Part shown: piece by piece, positions 1-8,971 of the stretch
Layout of the letters: every line of letters begins with the position of its first letter
Position numbering within the stretch: the first letter of the stretch is position 1
Origin: Acidovorax sp. KKS102
GTDB taxonomy: Bacteria > Pseudomonadota > Gammaproteobacteria > Burkholderiales > Burkholderiaceae_C
Assembly: GCF_000302535.1 (NCBI RefSeq)
Contig: NC_018708.1
Location: 62,001-126,000, forward strand
Length of the DNA stretch: 64,000 nt
Reading direction: 5' to 3'
Program-made: the position numbers and the translations under genes
The notes under the pieces: model-generated
Seen by the model: only the letters and a program-made list of their open reading frames with translations
Told to the model about the DNA's origin: nothing
Database searches by the model: none

Positions 1-533
1 CCGCGCATGCCGCCATGGTGGTCGCCATGCCCGTGGCGGCCCTCACCACCCCGCATGCCCCCCATGGGGTGGCCGCGGTGGGCCTGGGCATCAAAGGTCT
101 TTTGCTGTTCGGGCGTCAGCGTGGCGTAGAAGGCCTTGGTGGCTTCGCCGCGGCGGTCGGCTTCGGCAGCATGCTGGGCGCGCATTGCGCGCATGCGGTC
201 GATGCGTTCCGGCGTGGTCAGCTTGTCCATGTCCTGGCGGTCCAGGCGGGCGGGACGTTCGCCGGGCTGCATGGCGGTGGTGAAGGTGGTCCAGGCCGAT
301 TCCTGGGCAGGGGTCAGCTTGAGCTGGGCTTTCAGGTCTGCCAGGCGCTTGGCATGGCGCTGTGCCATGTCGCCGTGGTGGCGTTCATGGCGGCCATCAG
401 CAGCCTTGGCGGGCGCGGTGGGTGCAGCAGGCGCTGCAGGGGGTTGCTGGGCCAGCACAGGCAAGGCCATGGCGGCGAGCAGGGCAGTGGCGGCAATACG
501 GTGGGAGAGGGGGTGAGAGAAACGGGAGGCCAT
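1..533 (-). CDS. Spy/CpxP family periplasmic protein (partial, C-terminus outside window)
   Basis: Reading leftward from an ATG at 533, the product starts with a signal peptide (basic start, then a hydrophobic ATALLAAMALPVLAQ stretch) followed by an Ala/Pro linker and a helical His-rich protein. Two LTxxQ-type motifs, LTPAQ and LTPEQ, are visible; this repeat defines the Spy/CpxP group of periplasmic chaperones and stress sensors. The end seen in the window is a Gly/His/Met-rich tail that could bind metal. The frame stays open to base 1, so the gene continues beyond the window. Periplasmic location is inferred from the signal peptide; the client or metal is unknown. Confidence 0.8.
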   Translation of the reverse strand, partial: MASRFSHPLSHRIAATALLAAMALPVLAQQPPAAPAAPTAPAKAADGRHERHHGDMAQRHAKRLADLKAQLKLTPAQESAWTTFTTAMQPGERPARLDRQDMDKLTTPERIDRMRAMRAQHAAEADRRGEATKAFYATLTPEQQKTFDAQAHRGHPMGGMRGGEGRHGHGDHHGGMR

Positions 534-867
534 GGTGGAAGTCCTTTCGCGGTGGTGAGCTCGCTGCAACGACCGTTTCAGCGATTGGAGTCCAGTGTCT
601 GCCGCCCACGTATCGCCACCGTGCGCGTTGGGTGAGGCTGTGTAAAGTTGCAGCGAACGCTTGCAAAGTGGCCTCCGAGATAATTTTGAGCAAATAGTCG
701 GCGATGCGCTAGTGGCAGATGCCTTGTTTGCTATTGATTGTGTAGCGTTTTTACTCCCTCAAGGGCTGCCTGTGCCCCAGCGGCCCAGCGCCTGGGTGGC
801 GACCGCCGACAATGGCGGGTTCCGTGTCTGTGTCGTTGTCCGCAGCGACCCCAACCAAAGGTTTTCC
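534..867. other. Intergenic region between the divergent spy-like gene and rdgC
   Basis: This 334-bp stretch must hold the promoters of two divergent genes, but I could not pick a convincing -35/-10 pair. It contains one short TATTGAT..GTAGCG family repeat near 727-755. Open frames here are not supported by protein similarity that I recognise. Confidence 0.5.
724..756. repeat. Short Comamonadaceae-type repeat (GCTATTGAT...GTAGCG)
   Basis: TTTGCTATTGATTGTGTAGC resembles the other members of the TATCAAA/GTAGCG family in this window (for example near 5090, 12910, 22110, 32510 and 39530). It lies upstream of rdgC with no gene over it. Confidence 0.45.
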
Positions 868-1938
868 GTGTTCAAGAACATGATCGTGTACCGCATTGCT
901 CCGCAATGGCAGGTCGAGCTGACGCAAGTAGAGGATGCCCTGGCCAAGGCCCCGTTCCAGGAATGTGGCGCCACGCAAGAGAAGTCGCTGGGCTGGGTGC
1001 CCCCCCGGGGTGAACTACATGGCCCCTTGGTCGAATCGGTGGGCGGGCAGTGGATCCTGCGTTTCATGGTCGAGACCAAGGTGCTGCCCGGCAGCGTGCT
1101 GGCGCGCAAGGTCAAGGAAAAGGCCGAACGCATCGAAAAGGAAACCGGCCGCAAGCCCGGCAAGAAGGAAAGCAAGGAGCTCAAAGACGAGGCCAAGCTG
1201 GACCTGCTGCCCATGGCCTTCACCAAGCAGGGCTCGATGTGGATCTGGATCGATACGGCCTCGCGCCTCTTGGTGCTGGACACGTCCAGCCAAGGGCGTG
1301 CCGATGAAGTGGTGACCCTGCTGGTCGAATCGCTGCCCGGCCTGTCGGTGTCGCTGCTCGACACCCAGACCAGCCCCCAGGCTGCCATGGCCCACTGGCT
1401 CAAGGAACAGGAGCCGCCTGTAGGCTTCACGGTGGACCGCGAGTGCGAATTGAAAAGCGCCAACGAAGAAAAAGCCGTGGTGCGTTATGCCCGCCACCCG
1501 CTCGACATCGAAGAGGTGCAGGCCCACATCGACGCGGGCAAGCTGCCCACCAAGCTGGCACTCACCTGGGACGACCGCGTGAGCTTCATGCTCACCGAAG
1601 GCCTGCAGATCAAGAAAGTGTCGTTCCTCGACACCGTGTTTGAAGGCACCAAGGCGGACGACGGCGGCTTTGACACCGACGTGGCGATCGCCACGGGCGA
1701 ACTGGTCAAGCTGATTCCGGACCTGATCGAGGCGCTGGGAGGGGAGTCGGAGAGTGGGGTGGCGAGTGCAGCGCAGGCCGTGGCCAGCGACCGGGCGGAA
1801 ACCGCTCCAGCGGCATCACGGCCACCGATGGCCGCAGAAGTACCCTCTGCCCCGGCGCGCAAAGTGGCTGGGGGTGGGGTGGTGACTGGTCCCCGCGAAG
1901 TGCCCGTCGATACCGACCCGGAATCGGCACCGTTCTGA
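868..1938 (+). CDS. rdgC: Recombination-associated protein RdgC
   Basis: RdgC is a nucleoid-associated ring-forming DNA-binding protein that limits RecA access to double-stranded DNA. The product begins FKNMIVYRIAP and keeps the family pattern (LGWVPPRG near residue 40, LKLDLLPMAF-like central region, later RVSFMLTEGLQIKKVSF). I start it at GTG 868 because homologues begin exactly here and AAAGG sits at 857-861; the open frame extends about 70 codons further upstream without family similarity. The 356-aa length exceeds the usual ~300 because of a Pro/Ala-rich tail after about residue 290. It is monocistronic, facing the convergent ChaC-like gene. Confidence 0.9.
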   Translation: MFKNMIVYRIAPQWQVELTQVEDALAKAPFQECGATQEKSLGWVPPRGELHGPLVESVGGQWILRFMVETKVLPGSVLARKVKEKAERIEKETGRKPGKKESKELKDEAKLDLLPMAFTKQGSMWIWIDTASRLLVLDTSSQGRADEVVTLLVESLPGLSVSLLDTQTSPQAAMAHWLKEQEPPVGFTVDRECELKSANEEKAVVRYARHPLDIEEVQAHIDAGKLPTKLALTWDDRVSFMLTEGLQIKKVSFLDTVFEGTKADDGGFDTDVAIATGELVKLIPDLIEALGGESESGVASAAQAVASDRAETAPAASRPPMAAEVPSAPARKVAGGGVVTGPREVPVDTDPESAPF

Positions 1939-1966
1939 CACCGTGGCCCGCCGGGCCATGGTGGCT

Positions 1967-2722
1967 TCAGCGGCTGCGGCCGCAGGCGGCATCCACCAAC
2001 GCCGCCAGCTCACGTACATAGGTGTCTTCAATGCCCAGCACCTCGCACTGCTGCATCAGTTGCTCCAGATAGTCCCGGTTGCTGCCAATGCGTCCGCAGG
2101 CGGTGGCAATCGTCGCGGCTGTGGCCTGCAGTGTCATGTCGCCCCGGTAGTGGGTGTGGGCCGTGTTGGCAACCAGCACCAGCGCCTGCACCTCGCCTTG
2201 TGGCGTTGGCAACGGCAGCAGTTGCGGGCAGTAGGCACCCGTGATCATCTCGCGCCGCCACAGCATCCGGGACTCGTCCTCCACCAGCGGTGCCGGAATG
2301 CGGAATGCGAGGCCCTCGCAGCCCACCTGATCAGCGCCATTCGTGCGCTGCAAGGTCAGCACCAGGCCCGGGCAATCGGGCGTGCCCCGGCCGATGGTGG
2401 TGCTCAGGGCAAAGCGGCGTGCGAAGCCGGGCAGGCAGGCGCGGCGCACTTCGCCAAAGTGAAAGCCTGGGTTCCACATCAGCGAGCCATAGGCAAACAC
2501 CCACAGATCCTGCTGCTCGGAGGTGATGGTGGAAAGCACCTCGCGGCGGGATTGCTCAACCTCGTTATCTGGCAGGCGCCAGTGGGCGGGCAGGCCCTGG
2601 CAGCGCGCCTGGGCGTCCCATTCGGCCAGCACCTCATCGGTAAGGCGCAGGCCCGAGGCATGGGCGGGGGTCAGCCGGCCTTGCAGTTCGGGCAGGTGGA
2701 GGAAGGCGTTGTCGGGGGTCAT
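1967..2722 (-). CDS. ChaC-like gamma-glutamylcyclotransferase
   Basis: The ChaC family cleaves glutathione to 5-oxoproline and Cys-Gly in the cytoplasm. The diagnostic WVFAYGSLMWNPGF motif is at about residues 75-90, followed by GRGTPDCPGLVLTL and GLAFRIP, which match the ChaC substrate pocket order. At 251 aa it is slightly longer than E. coli ChaC because of an N-terminal extension. It lies 38 bp after the pirin gene on the same strand, so the two are probably cotranscribed; both would fit thiol or oxidative stress handling, which is an inference from context only. Confidence 0.85.
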   Translation of the reverse strand: MTPDNAFLHLPELQGRLTPAHASGLRLTDEVLAEWDAQARCQGLPAHWRLPDNEVEQSRREVLSTITSEQQDLWVFAYGSLMWNPGFHFGEVRRACLPGFARRFALSTTIGRGTPDCPGLVLTLQRTNGADQVGCEGLAFRIPAPLVEDESRMLWRREMITGAYCPQLLPLPTPQGEVQALVLVANTAHTHYRGDMTLQATAATIATACGRIGSNRDYLEQLMQQCEVLGIEDTYVRELAALVDAACGRSR

Positions 2723-2760
2723 GGGGGGCAGTTCCGTGCGCTGGTGGAGCGTCAGGCGTC

Positions 2761-3534
2761 TTAACGCCGCGCCAGGTCAAACACCAGCACCTCGGCATCG
2801 TGGCCGTCGTGCAGGGTCAGCGTGGTTTCGCCGTCCAGCAAAGCGCCATCGCCACCAGACAGTGCGATGCCGTTGACTTGCAGCGCGCCCCGCGCCACGT
2901 GCACATAGGCCAGGCGTTCAGGGTTCAGCACTTGCGTGGCGGTTTCGCTGCCATCCAGCAAGCCTGCCCAGATGGAGGCGTCGGCGTTCATGCTCACCGA
3001 GCCGTCCTCTCCCCGGCGCGATGCAATGCGCACCAGGCGGCCCCGGCGGTCAGCGGGCGGGAAGTGTTTTTGCGCATAGCTGGGACGGACGCCGGTGAAC
3101 AGGGGCTTGATCCAGATCTGCAGGAAGTGGGTGTCCTGGTCCTGCAGCGCGTTGAACTCGCTGTGCTGCACGCCCCAACCCGCACTCATGCGCTGCACAT
3201 CACCGGGGCGCAGGATGCCGGTGGGAGCTGTTGGTGGTGTATCGCCTGGAGCCCCGGAGGCCACCGGGCCGCCAGCGTGTTGGCCAGCGCGCTCGTGCAG
3301 GTTGTCCTGGTGGGCGAGGGCGCCGTCGAGCACATAGCTCACGATCTCCATGTCGCGGTGCCCGTGTGTGCCAAAGCCTTTGCCGGGCGCCACCGTGTCG
3401 TCGTTGAGCACCAGCAGATTGCCATGGCCCTGGTGGCGCAGGTCAAAGTAGTCGCCGAACGAAAAGCTGTGGGCGCTGTGCAGCCAGCCGGTGGAGGACC
3501 GGCCCCGTTCGGAAGAGGGGCGGATGGTGATCAT
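2761..3534 (-). CDS. Pirin family protein (bicupin)
   Basis: Pirins are double-cupin metal proteins; some bacterial members (YhhW) show quercetin 2,3-dioxygenase activity. The N-terminal WLHSAHSFSFGDYFDLRHQG and GTHGHRDMEIVSYVLDG supply the metal-binding histidines and glutamate of the first cupin; the second cupin is degenerate. A low-complexity insert rich in Pro, Gly and Thr (around residues 78-105) separates SH2-like strands and is unusual for the family. Length 257 aa is close to the family norm. No clear gene lies in the 232 bp upstream. Confidence 0.85.
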   Translation of the reverse strand: MITIRPSSERGRSSTGWLHSAHSFSFGDYFDLRHQGHGNLLVLNDDTVAPGKGFGTHGHRDMEIVSYVLDGALAHQDNLHERAGQHAGGPVASGAPGDTPPTAPTGILRPGDVQRMSAGWGVQHSEFNALQDQDTHFLQIWIKPLFTGVRPSYAQKHFPPADRRGRLVRIASRRGEDGSVSMNADASIWAGLLDGSETATQVLNPERLAYVHVARGALQVNGIALSGGDGALLDGETTLTLHDGHDAEVLVFDLARR

Positions 3535-3766
3535 GGCCTGCCTCCGGGGATGCGCGTGCCCATGTTGCGCCGCAGGGGCCAGAGAGTGCGTGGAGTCGTG
3601 TGGGTGGTTGTCGCCATGGCGTCACTCTAAGGGCCGACGGGGCCGCCATCAATGGCTGGCGGGTCAACTCACTGTTCCGCGATTCAGTCCAATGCTGTGG
3701 GCCGGTGCGTTCACCCAGCACCGCTCCTTGCACAAGGGCGTTCGGTGCAGAAGGTCGAACCGCCGA

Positions 3767-4111
3767 TCAGGCCAGCAGCAGCGCGGCCAGCATCAATGCA
3801 CCGCCCACTGCCACCAGCGTCCATGAAGACTGCTGCTTCACAAACACAAAGCTGCTGGGGTCGTTGGGCATGTAGGCGATCTCGACCGGGCGATGGGCCT
3901 TGAATTCGGCGAGGATCTCTTCCGGGAAGCTGTGTTTCACCACCATTTGCTGGCCGCTGTCGGTCTTGTAGTGGAACTCGGCGGTGTAGGTGGAAGAACC
4001 GCTTTTCTTGAACTCTGTGTACTGCGTAATGGGCTCGACCACGGCGTGTTTGCCGAGCTTGAGCGTTCTCGAAAGCTCGGACCGCTCCTGCATTCCAAAA
4101 GCAACGAACAC
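3767..4111 (-). CDS. Small DUF3592-like membrane protein, start uncertain
   Basis: The body (ITQYTEFKKSGSSTYTAEFHYKTDSGQ, then PVEIAYMPNDPSSF) resembles the extracytoplasmic domain of DUF3592 proteins, flanked at the C-terminus by a membrane helix LVAVGGALMLAALLLA. The only standard in-frame start is GTG 4111, which cuts into a second helix: upstream codons read LLFKIAGVLAGVV, completing an N-terminal membrane segment. Two CTG codons at 4147 and 4144 follow an AAGG at 4152-4155, so a CTG start is possible. Function is unknown. Confidence 0.6.
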   Translation of the reverse strand: MFVAFGMQERSELSRTLKLGKHAVVEPITQYTEFKKSGSSTYTAEFHYKTDSGQQMVVKHSFPEEILAEFKAHRPVEIAYMPNDPSSFVFVKQQSSWTLVAVGGALMLAALLLA

Positions 4112-4224
4112 GACCCCGGCGAGAACACCCGCGATTTTGAACAGCAGCTTGCCTTGTTGGCGCGAGTGTAAGGGCTCTGCTTGAAGATAAGGAAGAGGCT
4201 GCCGGCGATGCAGTTGCGCTGGCT

Positions 4225-5058
4225 TTACCGCCCCACAAACTGCGGGCTCTGGCGCTGGTGAAACGCCTCCACCCCTGCGCGGAAGTCTTCGGTGCCTGCG
4301 CAGTGCACAAAGGCGTCCTTTTCAGCGGCCAGTTGCTCGGGCAGCGTGTGGTCCATCGACGCGCGCATCAGGCGCTTCATAGCGCCGTAGGCCAGCGTGG
4401 GGCCGTTGGCCAGGCGCTGGGCGAGGGCGGCGGTGACGCTGCCCAGCTCGGCGCCGGGCACCACGCGGTTGACGAGGCCCAGGCGCAGCGCGTCGTCGGC
4501 TGTGAAGGCCTCGCCCAGCAGCGCGATCTCCAGCGCCTGGCGCACGCCCACGCTGCGTGGCAGCGCCCACGAGGCGCCCACGTCGCAGCTGGTGCCCAAG
4601 TTGATGTAGGCCAGGTTGAAGCGCGTGCCTTCCGCAGCGATCACGTAGTCGGCCATCAGCACCAGGCTCAAGCCTGCACCGGCGGCCGCCCCATGCACCT
4701 GGGCGATGACCGGCGCGTTCATCTGCGCGAGCAACTGCAGGGCGGCATTGAGTGGCGTGAGGATGTCGATGGCGCCCTGCACCGGATCGGCGCGCAGCGT
4801 GGCCAGGTCGCCCCCGGCCATGAAGCCCCGGCCGCTGCCACACAGCACCACGGCGCGCACACCGGGGTCGGCAGCTATGGACTGCACAGCGGTCAGAAAG
4901 GCATTGGCCATGGGCACGTCGATGGCGTTGAGTGCCTCGGGGCGGTTGAAGCGCAGCGTGGCGATGGTGCCGTTGCGCTCCAGGAGCAGCGGCTGCTGTG
5001 GAGAGGGCGCGGACGGTGCATGGGAGGATGCTGCAGGGTCTGTGGCGGTATTTTTCAT
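4225..5058 (-). CDS. Enoyl-CoA hydratase/isomerase family protein, PaaG-like
   Basis: A crotonase-fold enzyme acting on an acyl-CoA thioester. The oxyanion-hole segments GRGFMAGGDLATL and QVHGAAAGAGLSLVLMADY are clear. At the position of the general acid/base the sequence is LGTSCDVGASWALPRSVG, with Asp where classical hydratases have Glu, as in PaaG-type isomerases; this suggests an isomerase, but is only an inference. I start at ATG 5058, which has GCGGA upstream, rather than the TTG two codons earlier. It follows the acyl-CoA ligase operon on the same strand after an 86-bp gap containing a repeat. Confidence 0.85.
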   Translation of the reverse strand: MKNTATDPAASSHAPSAPSPQQPLLLERNGTIATLRFNRPEALNAIDVPMANAFLTAVQSIAADPGVRAVVLCGSGRGFMAGGDLATLRADPVQGAIDILTPLNAALQLLAQMNAPVIAQVHGAAAGAGLSLVLMADYVIAAEGTRFNLAYINLGTSCDVGASWALPRSVGVRQALEIALLGEAFTADDALRLGLVNRVVPGAELGSVTAALAQRLANGPTLAYGAMKRLMRASMDHTLPEQLAAEKDAFVHCAGTEDFRAGVEAFHQRQSPQFVGR

Positions 5059-5085
5059 GTCCAATCCGCTTCAAGCGCCAGTGGA

Positions 5086-5123
5086 TATTGCGCTATCAGC
5101 TCCTGTTTTGATAGTAAATGGGT
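5086..5123. repeat. Short Comamonadaceae-type repeat
   Basis: GCGCTATCAGCTCC followed by TTTTGATAGTAAATGG belongs to the TATCAAA repeat family seen throughout the window. It separates the enoyl-CoA hydratase gene from the acyl-CoA ligase gene. Confidence 0.55.
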
Positions 5124-5144
5124 CCCCATGCGCCGAGCCCTGGG

Positions 5145-6944
5145 CTATTGGTACAGCGCCTCGATCTCGGCCGCATAGGTTTTGTAGATGCTCGCGCGGC
5201 GCACCTTCATCGTTGCGGTCACCTCGCCGTCGTCGTGGTCCAGCTCTTTGGTGAGCAGGTGGAACTTGCGGATCTGCGAGACCTGTGCGAGGCGCTGGTT
5301 GCCCTGGTTGATTTCGGCGTCGATGAGGACACGCACCTCGGGGTGTTCCACCAGCGAGCGAAAGTGTGTGAACGGAATGCGCCGTGCCTCGGCCCACTTG
5401 CCCACGGTCTCGTAGTCGATCATCACAAGTGCGCCGACGAACTTGCGCGCCTCGGCCACGATGATGCATTCCTTGATGAAGGGGCTGCCCTTCATGGTGT
5501 TCTCGATCTCGGACGGCGTGAGGTTCTTGCCACCGGCGGTGATCATGATGTCCTTGAGGCGGTCCACGATCTTGATCTGGCCGTGCTCCTCGCGCACCAC
5601 GTCGCCGGTGTGCAGCCAGCCGTCCACGATGCTGCTGGCCGTGGCCTCGGGGTTCTTGTAGTAGCCCGCGAACACCATGTCGCCTTGGATCTGGAGTTCT
5701 CCGTTGTCGGCAATGCGGTGCTCCACGCCCAGCGTGGGTACGCCCACGGTACCCACCACCACATGGTCCAGACGGTGGCCCGTGACCATACCGGTGGATT
5801 CGGTCAGGCCATACACCTCGATGAGCGGCACGCCCAGCACGCGGAAGAAGCGCACCACGTCGGGCGGAATGGGTGCGGCGCCGGTGAGTGCCACATGGGC
5901 ATTGCGCAGGCCAATGAAGTTCTGCAGCGCGCGGAACACCAGCCAGTAGCTGGCGGCATACGTGAGCTTGTCGGCAGCGCTCCAGGCACTGCGCGGCTTT
6001 TCGGCCAGGGGCTTGCAGGCGTTGTAGGCCTTGTGGAACAGCGCGCGGCGCAGGCCCCCCGTTTCCTGCAGCTTGATGTGGATGGCGGCGTGCAGCTTTT
6101 CCCAGATGCGCGGCACGCCCAGGAACATGGTGGGCGCGACTTCGCGCAGGTCTTCCTGCACGGTGCGGATGGATTCGCCAAAGTTCACCTGCGAGCCGAT
6201 GTACACGGGAACAAAGCTGGTCAGCATCTGCTCGGCCACATGGCACAGCGGTAGGTATGACAGGTGCGTGGTGCCTTGCGACAGCTCCAGCCGGTCCACG
6301 ATGCCCGGCACCACACCCCGGATGTTGCGGTACGAAATCATCGCGCCCTTGGGCTTGCCGGTGGAGCCCGAGGTGTAGATCATCAGGCCCACATCGTCGA
6401 GCCGCTGGCGCGCCAGGGCATCGTCGATGACCGCTTGTTGGCCCGACGCCGCACCCAGCTGCTCCACCTCGTCAAAGGTGGTGATGAACTGGCGCACCTC
6501 GGGCGCAAAGCTGCGCAGGCCCTTGGTCTCCATGACCACGATCTTTTTCAGGCGCGGCAGCTCGGGCAGTGCGGCCAGCAGCTTGTCGGTCTGCTCCTGG
6601 TCTTCGCAGACCATGATCTCGATGTCGGCATGGCCCACCACATAGGCCACCTCGTTGGTTGGGCTGGTGGGGTACACGCCCACCGTCACGGCGCCCACCA
6701 GGCCCGCGCCCATCTGGGCCAGCACCCATTCGATCCGGTTCTCCGAGATCACACCCACATGCCCACCCGCAGGCAGGCCCAGTGCCTTGAGGCCCAGGCC
6801 GAAGTGGCTGGCGCGCTGGTGGTACTGCGCCCAGGTGAAGGGCTTCCAGATGCCGAAGTCCTTTTGCCGGATGGCGATGCGCTGCGCGTCGGTGCGCGCG
6901 CGCTCGCGCAGCATCTGGGGCAGGGTGAGGTCGGGGAGCGTCAT
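5145..6944 (-). CDS. AMP-dependent acyl-CoA ligase (long-chain FadD/FACL-like)
   Basis: It activates a carboxylic acid to acyl-AMP and then acyl-CoA. The P-loop-like motif IYTSGSTGKPKGAM is near residue 190, EVYGLTESTG near 390, and the hinge/catalytic region GWLHTGDVV...IVDRLKDIMITAGGKNLTPSE near 450-490. Start ATG 6944 overlaps the livF stop as ATGA, so translation is probably coupled; an ATG three codons upstream is the alternative. A ligase inside a liv-type importer operon is a recurrent arrangement in betaproteobacteria and suggests that the imported ligand is an organic acid that becomes CoA-activated. Substrate is not known. Confidence 0.9.
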   Translation of the reverse strand: MTLPDLTLPQMLRERARTDAQRIAIRQKDFGIWKPFTWAQYHQRASHFGLGLKALGLPAGGHVGVISENRIEWVLAQMGAGLVGAVTVGVYPTSPTNEVAYVVGHADIEIMVCEDQEQTDKLLAALPELPRLKKIVVMETKGLRSFAPEVRQFITTFDEVEQLGAASGQQAVIDDALARQRLDDVGLMIYTSGSTGKPKGAMISYRNIRGVVPGIVDRLELSQGTTHLSYLPLCHVAEQMLTSFVPVYIGSQVNFGESIRTVQEDLREVAPTMFLGVPRIWEKLHAAIHIKLQETGGLRRALFHKAYNACKPLAEKPRSAWSAADKLTYAASYWLVFRALQNFIGLRNAHVALTGAAPIPPDVVRFFRVLGVPLIEVYGLTESTGMVTGHRLDHVVVGTVGVPTLGVEHRIADNGELQIQGDMVFAGYYKNPEATASSIVDGWLHTGDVVREEHGQIKIVDRLKDIMITAGGKNLTPSEIENTMKGSPFIKECIIVAEARKFVGALVMIDYETVGKWAEARRIPFTHFRSLVEHPEVRVLIDAEINQGNQRLAQVSQIRKFHLLTKELDHDDGEVTATMKVRRASIYKTYAAEIEALYQ

Positions 6945-7759
6945 GACAGCCATCTTTTGCGGCGCTTGTAGTGCTTGATCTCTTTGAAGCTCTTGGCCTC
7001 GCCACCCCCACCCATGCCGAGGTAGAACTCGCGCACGTCAGGGTCGTTGGCCAGGCGCTCGGCCGTGCCGTCGATCACGATCTTGCCGTTCTCCATGATG
7101 TAGCCCCGGTGCGCCACGGCCAGCGCCACGGTGGCGTTCTGCTCCACCAGCAGCATGCTGGTGCCGCGCTCGGCATTGATGCGCGCGATGATGGTGAAGA
7201 TGTCTTCGACCAGCTTGGGAGACAGGCCCAGCGAGGGCTCGTCGAGCAGGATGAGCTGGGGCTGCGCGATGAGCGCGCGGCCAATGGCCAGCATCTGCTG
7301 CTCACCGCCCGATAGATAACCGGCCAGGCCCTTGCGCCGCTCGTGCAGGCGCGGGAAGTAGCTGTAGACCAGATCAAAGTCCGGCGTCGCATCCTTGCGC
7401 CCCGTGAGCGCATAGGTCGCTGCCACCAGGTTCTCTTCGACCGTGAGGTCTTCGAACACGCGGCGGCCTTCCATCACATGGCTCAGGCCGTTGCGCACCA
7501 GCTGCTGCGGGGCCACGGCGGCTGTGGGCTGGCCGTTGAAGTGGATGCTGCCGCTTTCGACCACACCATCCTCCAGCGCCAGCAGGCCCGAGATCGCCTT
7601 GAGCGTGGTGCTCTTGCCCGCCCCGTTGCTGCCCAGCAGCGCCACGATCTGCCCCCGCGGCACGGCCAGCGACAGGCCGCGCAGGGCCTGTACCACCTTG
7701 TTGTAGATGACCTCGATGTTGTTGACTTCGAGGACGTGGGCCGGGGTTGGCTGGGTCAT
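6941..7759 (-). CDS. livF: LivF-type ABC importer ATP-binding protein
   Basis: Second ATPase of a branched-chain-amino-acid-type (HAAT) importer. Walker A GSNGAGKSTTLK is near residue 42, the signature LSGGEQQMLAIGRAL near 150 and Walker B LILLDEPSLGL near 170. The C-terminus is extended by a basic tail (KHYKRRKRWLS). It lies 13 bp after the binding-protein gene and overlaps the acyl-CoA ligase by 4 bp. The symbol is by family; the actual ligand is probably not leucine. Confidence 0.88.
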   Translation of the reverse strand: MTQPTPAHVLEVNNIEVIYNKVVQALRGLSLAVPRGQIVALLGSNGAGKSTTLKAISGLLALEDGVVESGSIHFNGQPTAAVAPQQLVRNGLSHVMEGRRVFEDLTVEENLVAATYALTGRKDATPDFDLVYSYFPRLHERRKGLAGYLSGGEQQMLAIGRALIAQPQLILLDEPSLGLSPKLVEDIFTIIARINAERGTSMLLVEQNATVALAVAHRGYIMENGKIVIDGTAERLANDPDVREFYLGMGGGGEAKSFKEIKHYKRRKRWLS

Positions 7760-7772
7760 GGCAACAGCAGGG

Positions 7773-8954
7773 TCAGAGCTTGATCCAGTCGGAGGCGGCC
7801 ACCATCTTCTGGGCCTTCATGTCGGCGCGGTACACGCGGCCTACGGGGATCGAATTGCCGCTGATGGTGATCGGCACACCAATCAGGCCACCCGTGTCGA
7901 AGTCCTTGATGGAGTTGAGCGCAGCCTTGAGGTTGGTACCGGTGAGCGGCTTGCCCGCATCCAGGCAGCGCTTGGCCGATTCGGTGAACAGCATGGCCGC
8001 CAGGAAGCCCTGGATGTAGGCCGTGCTCTGGTACTCGGGGCGCATGGCACGGATCTTCTCCAGCATGGGCGCCTTCTCGGTGTCGTAGTAGTAGCGGTAG
8101 GGCATCACGCCCATGAAGCCGTCGGCGGCCTCGCCCATCTTCATGACGGTGGAGCTGTCCATGGTCCAGAAGGTGCCCATCCATTTGCTGGTCATGCCCT
8201 GTTGCTTGCCCTGGGTGATGAACTCGGGGATGGGGGCGAGGATGTAGCCGTGGAAGATGGTGTAGTCGGGCGCTGCGCGGCGCAGCTTGATGACCTCGCC
8301 CGACACGTCCACGCTGCCGGCGGGCGTCATGATCTTGATGGGCACCGACAGGCCCAGTTGCTTGGCCATGGCTTCGCTGGACTCGATGGGGTCGCGGCCG
8401 AATTCCGAATCGGAGTACACGAAGGCCACCTTGGCACCGGGCTTTTCCTTGGCGATGTGCTTGAGCAGGATGCCGAACATCTCGGTGTAGTCGGGGCCCA
8501 CGAGGAACTGGTTGGGGTACTTTTTGGGGTCGTTGAGTTCGGTGGCAAACGACGCGCCGGCCATGAGGATGTTGCCGTTGCGGTCCAGCTCGGGGTTGAT
8601 GGTTTTGGAGAAGCCCGTGGAGTCGCCGTAGTACAGGTTCACCTTGTTCTGGCTGGTGATCTTCTTGAACGCCGCCACCGACACATCGACCTTGTAGCCC
8701 GTGTCTTCGGGCACGTACTTGACCTTGCGGCCCTTGATGCCGCCCGCGTCGTTGAGCATCTTCACGTAGTCGCCCATGCCCGCGTTGATGCCCACGCCCG
8801 CAAACGCGAACACGCCGGTGAGCGGGATGGAGCCGCCGATCACGATCTCTTCAGCGCCTTGGGCCAGCACCGACAGCGGGCTGGTGAGGGCAGCGGCGCC
8901 AGCGGCTCCGAGCAAGAGTTGGCGGCGCTGGATGGAAGTGCGTAGTGTGTCCAT
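7773..8954 (-). CDS. Periplasmic substrate-binding protein of liv-type importer
   Basis: Type I periplasmic binding fold of the LivJ/LivK family. The signal sequence contains RRQLLLGAAGAAALT, a twin-arginine-like start, with a cleavage region near LAQGAEE. Mature motifs EIVIGGSIPLTG, FVYSDSEFGRD and ATELNDPKKYPNQF are typical. I start at ATG 8954 because GGAGA precedes it by about six bases; an ATG four codons upstream would swallow that Shine-Dalgarno site. Length 393 aa fits the family. The position between livM and livF, within the operon, marks it as the dedicated receptor; the ligand is inferred to be a carboxylate. Confidence 0.88.
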   Translation of the reverse strand: MDTLRTSIQRRQLLLGAAGAAALTSPLSVLAQGAEEIVIGGSIPLTGVFAFAGVGINAGMGDYVKMLNDAGGIKGRKVKYVPEDTGYKVDVSVAAFKKITSQNKVNLYYGDSTGFSKTINPELDRNGNILMAGASFATELNDPKKYPNQFLVGPDYTEMFGILLKHIAKEKPGAKVAFVYSDSEFGRDPIESSEAMAKQLGLSVPIKIMTPAGSVDVSGEVIKLRRAAPDYTIFHGYILAPIPEFITQGKQQGMTSKWMGTFWTMDSSTVMKMGEAADGFMGVMPYRYYYDTEKAPMLEKIRAMRPEYQSTAYIQGFLAAMLFTESAKRCLDAGKPLTGTNLKAALNSIKDFDTGGLIGVPITISGNSIPVGRVYRADMKAQKMVAASDWIKL

Positions 8955-8971
8955 AGTTGTCTCCATTTGAT

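Noticed and set aside
5118-6254. Long plus-strand open frame opposite the acyl-CoA ligase
   Set aside because: It mirrors the ligase gene codon by codon, is His/Gly/Ala-rich with no protein motif, and is a typical high-GC antisense frame.
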